DNA from: Pseudomonas frederiksbergensis
GTDB taxonomy: Bacteria > Pseudomonadota > Gammaproteobacteria > Pseudomonadales > Pseudomonadaceae
Assembly: GCF_003732665.1 (NCBI RefSeq)
Contig: NZ_MOBP01000001.1
Span: 477,466-541,465, forward strand
DNA length: 64,000 nt
Reading direction: 5' to 3'
Part shown: one piece after another, positions 8,134-14,803 of the stretch
Numbering within the stretch: position 1 is the first letter of the stretch
Layout of the letters: every line of letters starts with the position of its first letter
Translations under genes and position numbers: made by a program
The notes under the pieces: model-generated
What the model saw: only the letters and a program-made list of their open reading frames with translations
The model's database searches: none
What the model was told of the DNA's origin: nothing

Positions 8134-8567
8134 AGGTCCCTCTCAAAAGTCGTTTCGCCACGCGGCTCGCAAAAACCCTGGGCAGTCCAAAAACGCTTGC
8201 CGGCAAGGTTAGCATCGTCGACGAACAGGAACATCCGCAGCACGCCCACGCGTTTCATGTCCGCCGAAGCCGCTTCCACCAGGCGTTGGCCAACGCCTTG
8301 GGCGCGATATTGCGGGCTCACCGCCAAGTGGTTGATCGTGCCCCGGCTGCCGAGCATACCGCCCAGCACCGCGCCAACCACTTCGCCACTGAGGTCGAGC
8401 GCCAGGTACGCGGTGGTGGTCTTCTGCATCAACACACCACGCAGGCATTTGGCGTCCTGCCATTCGCAGAACGACACTTCGTCGAACTGTCGGAAAAAGC
8501 GCTCCAGGCGCAGCGCATCCTTGGCATTGGCCCGCCACAGCATCACTGATGCCGAGGCGCTGTCCAT
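8130..8567 (-). CDS. GNAT family N-acetyltransferase
   Basis: A 145-residue single GNAT domain. The acetyl-CoA-binding region is visible as INHLAVSPQYRAQGVGQRLVE (R/Q-x-x-G-x-G/A type), followed by LRMFLFVDDANLAGKRFW and a typical C-terminal strand. The ATG at 8567 gives the normal family length; the same frame stays open to 8666, inside the hydroxylase gene, so the start is not certain. It lies between a predicted amino-acid hydroxylase and the AzlCD exporter with an ATGA overlap, which suggests it acetylates a (hydroxy)amino acid, perhaps for self-protection or before export. That role is inferred from position. Confidence 0.8.
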   Translation of the reverse strand: MDSASASVMLWRANAKDALRLERFFRQFDEVSFCEWQDAKCLRGVLMQKTTTAYLALDLSGEVVGAVLGGMLGSRGTINHLAVSPQYRAQGVGQRLVEAASADMKRVGVLRMFLFVDDANLAGKRFWTAQGFCEPRGETTFERDL

Positions 8568-8580
8568 GGGGTCGAGCTGT

Positions 8581-9327
8581 TCAGCGAACAATGTCGAAAG
8601 CGGTCCCGGGCCGCGAGAATGAAATCGCCAGAATTTGCCGGTACGCCATGTCGTGGGAATGGACATTGCGCGCCGGGGTCACGTAGTGGCGCATATCGCG
8701 ATCGAGGAAGAAGGTGGTGTCGAGGATTTCCTGGTAGGTCGTCGAGGCCAACTGTTCTTCATGGGTGCTGTAAAGACGACTCTCAGCGCCCTCCACATTA
8801 TTGCGTCCCCAGAAGTGCACGCCGCTGAACGGGTAACCATCGCAATGAATACCTTCAGGGGTGATTTCCAGTTGCTTGCCCGGTTTGATCTCGATGCGGA
8901 TCTGATGGATCTGGCATTGCCAGATCTCGTCGTGCAACTCCGGCGGCAGAACGTTTTTGTACACTTCAAAGTCGATGTCGATGAGGCTGCGCATCACCGG
9001 CGAATTAATCACTTCATCGGAGAAATCCTGGAAGTGCCGAATCATGCCGCCGACGTAGCTGTTGTTGGCTTTCGATTGCACGTAGGCACGGTGTTCCAAC
9101 TGCGTCAGCTCGCGAGTCACCGGGTTGTATTCGAAGTCGCTGTAACGACGGAAACGCATACCGGATTCGGCCTGGCCGTAGTAGCTGTCCGGCTCCATGT
9201 TTTCCCAACTTTTGGTCAGGCGAACGAAGTCGGCAAAATGACCGTAGAGATTGAAGTCACCACCCTGGACGTTGACAAATTTGTCGCGTCTTAGCGATTC
9301 GCCAACTTCTCTGTTTAAAACGATCAT
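8581..9327 (-). CDS. 2-oxoglutarate/Fe(II) dioxygenase, L-isoleucine-hydroxylase-like (BsmA/IDO family)
   Basis: A 248-residue member of the 2OG-Fe_Oxy_2 family (PF10014), which includes the Bacillus L-isoleucine 4-hydroxylase IDO and BsmA. The iron triad is complete: His161 and Asp163 in GIHCDGYP and His214 in RHYVTP, followed by Arg230 in YRQILAISF for 2-oxoglutarate. The arrangement matches IDO (HKD ... HAVTP ... FRDILLVTF, recalled, not aligned by program). The ATG at 9327 has GGAG nine bases before it. It leads the operon with GNAT and azlCD. Free aliphatic L-amino acids are the likely substrates; regio- and substrate specificity cannot be read. Confidence 0.85.
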   Translation of the reverse strand: MIVLNREVGESLRRDKFVNVQGGDFNLYGHFADFVRLTKSWENMEPDSYYGQAESGMRFRRYSDFEYNPVTRELTQLEHRAYVQSKANNSYVGGMIRHFQDFSDEVINSPVMRSLIDIDFEVYKNVLPPELHDEIWQCQIHQIRIEIKPGKQLEITPEGIHCDGYPFSGVHFWGRNNVEGAESRLYSTHEEQLASTTYQEILDTTFFLDRDMRHYVTPARNVHSHDMAYRQILAISFSRPGTAFDIVR

Positions 9328-9503
9328 TACGAGTCTCCGCTGCATTGAGCGGCCTAATCTATTAGGTGCAGGATTTGCGTCCATGAGAAAGAATTTCAGG
9401 CATCTCAAGCGTTGCTTGAAGCGCCATAAAAAGATCGCTTGAATCGGCATTTTTATGCCAAAAAAAGCGCTTTTAGAACGTTTTCACCATAAAACAGGCA
9501 AAA

Positions 9504-9532
9504 AAAACCCCGAGCCAGTCGGGGTTTTTTAT
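9504..9532 (-). terminator. Terminator downstream of the porin gene
   Basis: Inverted repeat of an AACCCCGA type stem around a short loop, flanked by A runs on the left and T runs on the right, so it can act in both directions. On the minus strand it ends the porin transcript and insulates the hydroxylase operon. Confidence 0.85.
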
Positions 9533-9556
9533 TGAGTTTTTTAACTCAGCCGATCA

Positions 9557-10843
9557 TCAGAAGATGTTGATCGGGTAGTCCACGAACACACGCAGTTCGT
9601 TACCGCTGACGTTGTACTCGCTGGATTTCTGCGACACACGCAGGATCGAGCTGCGCAACTTCACGCTCAGGTCTTTGGCCGGGCCGCTTTGCACGACGTA
9701 CTTGAACTGGTTGAAGATTTCGCGCTCGGTGCCGCCCTCGCTGGTGGAGGTCGTGATGTTGTCACCGCGCACGTAAGCGACGTTGTAGCTCAGGCCCGGA
9801 ATACCGAAGGCGCTGAAATCCAGGCCGTAGCCCAGTTGCCAGCTGCGTTCGTCTTCGGCGTTGAAGTCGGACCAGTAGGAGTTGGCCAGGTAGATGGTGT
9901 TGCCACCGTCGCCGACACGCCCCTGATCTTTCTGATAGCCGCCGTAGGCGTAGCCCAGGTTGCTGTCGCCGGTGCTGCGCTGATGCGCGATGGTGAACGA
10001 GTGCGGGCCGGTGGCGAAGGTCGCGGCCAGGCTCCAGATTTTGTTGTCGTCGCCGGTGATACCGTTTTCGCGGACGTAGGAATTGTCCAGCTTGGTGCGG
10101 TAGCCGTTGAAGTCCAGGGTCAGGGACTGATCCTTGTCGATCGGGAGCACGTAGTTGGCGTTCACGTATTGCTTCTTCAGCACGTCTTCGACGTCGGAGG
10201 CGTAGACCGCAGCCTTGAACTGTTCGGTGAACTGGTAGCTGCCGCCCAACACGTTGATCGACTTCAAGCCACCGCTATCACGGCCTTCAGCGCTCTTGCG
10301 CGATTCGGCGGTGAAGCGACCGGCGTTCAGGACCAGGCCTTTGATCTCTTTGGAGGTGATCAAGGTGCCGGTGTAGCTTTCTGGCAGCAGGCGCGAGTTG
10401 TCGTAGCTCAGCACCGGCAATTCCGGCATCTGGTCGCCGTAGGTCAGCGTGGTGCTGGACAGGCGGAATTTGACGGCTGCGCCGCCCTTGGACAGATCGT
10501 TGGCCGGGTTGCCGCTGTCGCCCTTCTTGAAGAAGTCGATGCCCTGGGCACCGCTGCGATCTTCACTGCGCTCCAGGTTCAGGGCGTACAAACCGAAAGC
10601 GTCAACGCCGACACCGACGGTGCCTTGGGTGAAACCGGACGAGAACGTACCGATGGCGGCTTGGCCCCACTCGGATCTGTCCGGGTTGCCGTCCTTGTAG
10701 TCACGATTGATGTAGGCATTGCGCAGCAGCACTTTTAGGCTGCTGTCTTCAACAAATCCCTTGGCTTCGGCCTGGTCGTTAGCCATGGCCTGTGTAGCGC
10801 TCAACATCCCCAGAGCGATCAGGCTGATTCGCTTATTCAACAT
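9557..10843 (-). CDS. OprD family outer-membrane porin
   Basis: A 428-residue protein with a signal peptide cleaved after about residue 21 (MLNKRISLIALGML...AMA), an N-terminal segment FVEDSSLKVLLRNAYINRDY typical of OprD/OprE/OpdX porins, and C-terminal Phe (PINIF) as for Omp85-assembled beta barrels. OprD-family channels form 18-stranded monomeric barrels for amino acids, peptides or carboxylates. The exact substrate class is not evident. It has its own terminator at 9504-9532. Position next to amino-acid hydroxylase and agmatine genes is compatible with amino-acid or amine uptake. Confidence 0.9.
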   Translation of the reverse strand: MLNKRISLIALGMLSATQAMANDQAEAKGFVEDSSLKVLLRNAYINRDYKDGNPDRSEWGQAAIGTFSSGFTQGTVGVGVDAFGLYALNLERSEDRSGAQGIDFFKKGDSGNPANDLSKGGAAVKFRLSSTTLTYGDQMPELPVLSYDNSRLLPESYTGTLITSKEIKGLVLNAGRFTAESRKSAEGRDSGGLKSINVLGGSYQFTEQFKAAVYASDVEDVLKKQYVNANYVLPIDKDQSLTLDFNGYRTKLDNSYVRENGITGDDNKIWSLAATFATGPHSFTIAHQRSTGDSNLGYAYGGYQKDQGRVGDGGNTIYLANSYWSDFNAEDERSWQLGYGLDFSAFGIPGLSYNVAYVRGDNITTSTSEGGTEREIFNQFKYVVQSGPAKDLSVKLRSSILRVSQKSSEYNVSGNELRVFVDYPINIF

Positions 10844-10927
10844 TTGTTCTTTTCCTTATACCGGTTGATACGCGCTGTGCCGAACGGCTGAAATGGCGCT
10901 GTTGCGCTCTTTTTTCACCCTGAAACA

Positions 10928-10968
10928 AAAAGGCCCGCCCACGAAAAATCGCGGCGGGCCTTTTATTG
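10928..10968 (-). terminator. Terminator downstream of the CGWC-type DsbA-like gene
   Basis: A GC-rich inverted repeat (AAAAGGCCCGCC ... GGCGGGCCTTTT). The A run on the left becomes a T run on the minus strand, so it ends the transcript of the gene at 11122-11793. It lies between that gene and the porin promoter region. Confidence 0.8.
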
Positions 10969-11121
10969 TTTTGTGAGTCGTGGCGGTTGGCCACAGGCGT
11001 TGGCGCGAATCCTATCCCCGCCCTCAAGCATGTGTCAATTTCATGAATCGTCTGAGAATAGGCAAAAATCGTCTAAGAAATCAGTTATCGCTTAGCGTCA
11101 GTTGCACGGTTTCGCGGGAAT

Positions 11122-11793
11122 TCAGTGAATGCAGCCGTCGAGGCCACAGGCTTGAAATTCTGACTCCGAGCCTTGGCCGGGCAGCGATTGGCTCAGCCAG
11201 GCGGCAAAGGCTTCAGGCTTGCCCAGCCACGGGCCGATGTCGATCAAGGTGAAGTGGCCGTTGTGTTCCAGGGCGAAGGTCGGGAAGCCTTGGCCGCCGA
11301 CGTTGGCCAACAGTGCACGGGTTTCCTTGATGTGACGCTCGGTGTCGGCTTCTTGAAAAGTACTTTGGAAAACTTGCTGTTCGAGACCGATGGCCTTCGC
11401 CAGTTCCAGCAGAACCGCTTCGTCAGCAATGCGGCGCCCTTCCAGATAATGAGCCGACTGCAAACGCCCCAGCAATTCCAGTCCACGGCCGGCGATCTGC
11501 TCGGCAGCCAGCACCGCCGCAATCGGTGGTGCGGAATCGAAGACAGCGGTTTCGTCGCGCAACAAACCTTCGAAATACGCCTCGCCAAAAGGCTGGCCGG
11601 TGAATTCGGCGATACGCCGGTCATGGGGCATCACGTAGTTGCGCAGTTGTGGCGAAACGGTCTGGCGGTTGGCGCCGGTCATCATGCCGCCACCATGGGC
11701 GATCACCGGCAGCACGGCTTGGGCGGCTTGCACCAGCGGTTTAGCGCCGTAGCACCAGCCGCACAACGGGTCGTAAATGTAGTGAAGGATCAT
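11122..11793 (-). CDS. DsbA family protein (CGWC type)
   Basis: A 223-residue thioredoxin-fold protein with CGWC at residues 11-14, a helical insertion in the middle and GFPTF (cis-Pro loop) near residue 170. No signal peptide, hence probably cytoplasmic. It ends CGLDGCIH, adding two cysteines that could form a second redox pair or bind metal. Relatives are annotated as DsbA family oxidoreductases or FrnE-like isomerases; the exact substrate is unknown. Single-gene unit with its own terminator. Confidence 0.85.
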   Translation of the reverse strand: MILHYIYDPLCGWCYGAKPLVQAAQAVLPVIAHGGGMMTGANRQTVSPQLRNYVMPHDRRIAEFTGQPFGEAYFEGLLRDETAVFDSAPPIAAVLAAEQIAGRGLELLGRLQSAHYLEGRRIADEAVLLELAKAIGLEQQVFQSTFQEADTERHIKETRALLANVGGQGFPTFALEHNGHFTLIDIGPWLGKPEAFAAWLSQSLPGQGSESEFQACGLDGCIH

Positions 11794-11933
11794 CGGAAGG
11801 CTCCGGCAACAATCGAGGGAAAATGGATGCCCGCAGACTAGTCCTCAGACCGTTTCGGAAAAACGCCGGAATGGCTTTCAGTCTGTTTCATGAATCGGTC
11901 GAATGCCCTGGATTATTTGGACCACATCAAACC

Positions 11934-12023
11934 TGTGGGAGCGGGCTTGCTCGCGAAAGCGGTGTGTCATTGAGCAATGGTGTTGACTGACACACCGCTT
12001 TCGCGAGCAAGCCCGCTCCCACA
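11934..12023. repeat. REPIN (inverted pair of REP sequences), 90 bp
   Basis: TGTGGGAGCGGGCTTGCTCG at the left and its reverse complement at the right, with the shared inner sequence TTGACTGACACACCG before the right arm. Six such elements of 89-90 bp occur in the window, all outside genes. Confidence 0.95.
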
Positions 12024-12058
12024 TTTGTTCTGCGGTGAACACAAAACCTTCGCCCATA

Positions 12059-12090
12059 AAAAAGCGCCGCCTTCCCGGCAGCGCTTTTAT
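12059..12090 (-). terminator. Terminator of the 84-residue protein gene
   Basis: Stem AAAAAGCGC(C)GCC ... GGC(A)GCGCTTTT. It lies 20 bases after the stop of the minus-strand gene at 12110 and has T runs on both strands. Confidence 0.8.
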
Positions 12091-12109
12091 CAATCCGTTG
12101 TTTTTCTTC

Positions 12110-12364
12110 TTATCCTTCCATCACATCCCACAACGCTTCCAGCTCCGCTTCGCTGAATAAACCAGCGGGGTAGCGCTCGATCATCATCCGGCGCGGATCA
12201 GGTTCCCTGATCTGACGCGTTCCATTGGACTTCAACCAGTGCGCAAGGATCTGGAGCGATTCGCCATTGACTGCCAGGGGATGCATTGCCCGCTCGCTCA
12301 CTACGTTCATCTCGGCGTTCATCTCGGCGCTCTCTCCCGGTTTGTGAGCGGCTAACTTATCCAA
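12110..12364 (-). CDS. Conserved small hypothetical protein
   Basis: An 84-residue protein with no recognisable domain, signal peptide or membrane segment. It is rich in Glu, Met and Leu and ends in an amphipathic helix (FSEAELEALWDVMEG). Codon use resembles the neighbouring genes and a good terminator follows directly. I think it is real but cannot assign a function. It may start at one of the internal Met codons, since Met16 and Met20 follow closely. Confidence 0.55.
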   Translation of the reverse strand: MDKLAAHKPGESAEMNAEMNVVSERAMHPLAVNGESLQILAHWLKSNGTRQIREPDPRRMMIERYPAGLFSEAELEALWDVMEG

Positions 12365-12462
12365 GGTTTATGACAGAACATCGCAGTTCTCCCCTCCCTG
12401 TTTTGCACCATGACAGATACAAGAGCTGTGCCAATGTCCCGGACCTGTCGATGAGCGGATAC

Positions 12463-12497
12463 AAAAAAGCCCGCGGTCCTGACGGGCTGCGGGCTTT
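12463..12497 (-). terminator. Terminator of the aguB-aguA operon
   Basis: GC stem AAAGCCCGC ... GCGGGCTTT with a loop rich in C/G. On the minus strand it is followed by a run of T's. It sits 70 bases after the aguA stop. Confidence 0.8.
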
Positions 12498-12566
12498 CTC
12501 TCAAGCGGTGCGGGGCAATCGCTGCTTGCTTGAATATGCAATCAACTCAAGCTGTTACAACCCCAC

Positions 12567-13673
12567 TCACTCGTGGTGCGGCGCGGGCTGTTGTTGAGTA
12601 AGGCAGTGGATGTTACCGCCCCCCAGTAACAGTTCGCGGCCCGGCACCATGACCACTTCGTGCTGTGGGAACAGGCTCTGCAGAATCTCCTTGGCCGGAC
12701 CGTCCAGCGGATCGTCGAAGCTCGGCGCGATGATGCCGCCGTTGACGATCAGGAAGTTCACGTAGGAACCGGCCAGACGGACGGTAGGATTACGCTCCTG
12801 GGTGCCGTCCACCGGATCAACGCCGGCACATTCTTCCTCCGTCGCGTACAGCGGCCCCGGAATCGGCATCTTGTGCACCGTGAATGGGCGACCTTTTGCG
12901 TCGGTGCTGCTTTCCAGCACTTTCATCGCTGCCTGGCAGCGCGGGAAGTTCGGGTCCTGCGGGTCATCGGTCCAGGCCAGCAGTACTTCACCCGGGCGCA
13001 CGTAGCAGCAGAAGTTATCCACATGACCGTCGGTTTCGTCGTTGAACAGACCGTCCGGCAGCCAGATGATCTTATCCACAGCCAGATTCGCGCTGAGCAC
13101 TGCTTCGATGTCGGCACGCTTGAGGTGCGGATTGCGATTGCGGTTGAGCAGACATTCTTCGGTGGTGATCAGGGTGCCTTCGCCATCGACGTGAATCGAA
13201 CCGCCTTCGAGCACGAAGCCCTCGGTACGGTAGCGTTGGCTACGCTCGATCTCGAGGATCTTGCCGCCAACCTGGGAATCACGGTTCCACGGCGAGTACA
13301 AACCACCGTCAAAACCGCCCCAGGAGTTGAAATCCCAATTCACGCCACGGACTTCGCCGCTGTTATTGATCACGAAGGTCGGACCGGTGTCGCGAACCCA
13401 GGCGTCGTCGCTGGACATCTCGACCACGCGGATATTCGGCACGTCGAGACGGGCGCGGGCGTTTTCGTACTGGCCAGCGGACACCGCCACGGTCACCGGT
13501 TCGAAGCGGGCGATGGCCTTGGCCACCGCGACGTGCGCGGCTTGCGCCGGTTTGCCGCCCAGGCGCCAGTTGTCCGGGCGCTCGGGCCAGATCATCCAGG
13601 TCTGGGTTTGCGGCGCCCACTCGGCGGGCATGTAGAAGCCGTCGGCGCGTGGGGTGCTGTTTAAAGTGGTCAT
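12567..13673 (-). CDS. aguA: Agmatine deiminase
   Basis: A 368-residue peptidyl-arginine-deiminase-type enzyme that hydrolyses agmatine to N-carbamoylputrescine and ammonia, the first step of arginine-decarboxylase-derived putrescine formation. Catalytic signatures: [12 protein letters not shown] (about 87-98), DETDGHVDN with the active-site His, and the nucleophile Cys357 in GGGNIHC close to the C-terminus. Length matches the family (about 368). It lies five bases downstream of aguB, so the two steps are co-transcribed and end at the terminator 12463-12497. Confidence 0.96.
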   Translation of the reverse strand: MTTLNSTPRADGFYMPAEWAPQTQTWMIWPERPDNWRLGGKPAQAAHVAVAKAIARFEPVTVAVSAGQYENARARLDVPNIRVVEMSSDDAWVRDTGPTFVINNSGEVRGVNWDFNSWGGFDGGLYSPWNRDSQVGGKILEIERSQRYRTEGFVLEGGSIHVDGEGTLITTEECLLNRNRNPHLKRADIEAVLSANLAVDKIIWLPDGLFNDETDGHVDNFCCYVRPGEVLLAWTDDPQDPNFPRCQAAMKVLESSTDAKGRPFTVHKMPIPGPLYATEEECAGVDPVDGTQERNPTVRLAGSYVNFLIVNGGIIAPSFDDPLDGPAKEILQSLFPQHEVVMVPGRELLLGGGNIHCLTQQQPAPHHE

Positions 13674-13678
13674 CAGGA

Positions 13679-14557
13679 TCAGGACTCCAGGGAACCGTCG
13701 AGGGTTTTGAGCGCATTGTATAGGTTCGGGCGCCGATCACGGAACGAGCCCCATGCACTGCGGATGTGTTCCAGTTCGTCGAGGTCGAAGCTGTGGACCA
13801 GCACGCCTTCTTCGGTTTTATCGAGTTCCTGCACTTTTTCGCCGAATTGATTGGCGATAAACGACGAGCCGTAGAAGGTAATGTCGTAGCCGTCCTGCTC
13901 TTCATTGCCGATGCGATTACTGGCAATCAGCGGCATCAGGTTGGCGCCGGCATGGCCCTGCTGCACGCGTTGCCAGTGGTCGCGGGACGAGATGGTCTTG
14001 TCGTGGGGCTCGCTGCCGATGGCGGTCGGGTAGAACAGGATTTCCGCGCCGAGCAACGCCATGCTGCGCGCGCATTCCGGGAACCACTGGTCCCAACAAA
14101 TACCCACGCCGATTTTCGCGTAACGGGTGTTCCACACTTTGAAGCCGGTATCGCCCGGGTTGAAGTAATACTTTTCGTGGTAGCCCGGGCCGTCCGGGAT
14201 GTGGCTTTTACGATAAATCCCGAGGTTGGAACCGTCGGCATCGATGATCGCGATGCTGTTAAAACGCGCGCGGCCGGCCAGTTCGTAGAAGCTGATTGGC
14301 AACACCACTTGCAGTTCCTGGGCGACTTTCTGGAAATGCTTGATCGCAACGTTGTCTTCAACGGTCGTGGCCAATTGCAGGTAATCCGGGTTCGGCTTCT
14401 GGCAGAAGTACGGCGCCTCGAACAATTCCTGGATCAAAATGATCTGCGCACCTTTGGCCGCGGCCTCACGGACCAGCCTTTCAGCGGTCTCGATGTTGGC
14501 TTCAAGGTCCCAGGAACAAGCCATCTGGGTAGCGGCGACGGTAACGATACGGCTCAT
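13679..14557 (-). CDS. aguB: N-carbamoylputrescine amidase
   Basis: A 292-residue nitrilase-superfamily enzyme converting N-carbamoylputrescine to putrescine, CO2 and ammonia. The Glu-Lys-Cys triad is present: Glu in [10 protein letters not shown] (about 43), Lys in YRKSHIPDG and Cys in [12 protein letters not shown]. First gene of the aguB-aguA operon. The REPIN at 14699 and the fusion aminotransferase follow upstream on the same strand, so polyamine handling may extend to that gene. Cytoplasmic. Confidence 0.96.
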   Translation of the reverse strand: MSRIVTVAATQMACSWDLEANIETAERLVREAAAKGAQIILIQELFEAPYFCQKPNPDYLQLATTVEDNVAIKHFQKVAQELQVVLPISFYELAGRARFNSIAIIDADGSNLGIYRKSHIPDGPGYHEKYYFNPGDTGFKVWNTRYAKIGVGICWDQWFPECARSMALLGAEILFYPTAIGSEPHDKTISSRDHWQRVQQGHAGANLMPLIASNRIGNEEQDGYDITFYGSSFIANQFGEKVQELDKTEEGVLVHSFDLDELEHIRSAWGSFRDRRPNLYNALKTLDGSLES

Positions 14558-14698
14558 GAATCATCTCCTGGGTCTTTTTATTGGTAGGCAATGGCGACTT
14601 TATAGCCGATAAATATCGGCTTTAGAAGCCATAAAAGAGCCACCCATCTAAAACATCCCAGAAAATACCGATAACAATCGAATTATGTACACAGTCCT

Positions 14699-14788
14699 TG
14701 TGGGAGCGGGCTTGCTCGCGAAAGCGGTGTGCCAGGCGATACTGATGGTGACTGACACGGCCCCTTCGCGAGCAAGCCCGCTCCCACA
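14699..14788. repeat. REPIN, 90 bp
   Basis: Two inverted REP arms as at 11934-12023; the inner half carries GACTGACACGGCCCC instead of the common ACACACCGC. It separates aguB from the aminotransferase fusion. Confidence 0.95.
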
Positions 14789-14803
14789 GGGGGGGGCTGG
14801 GGT

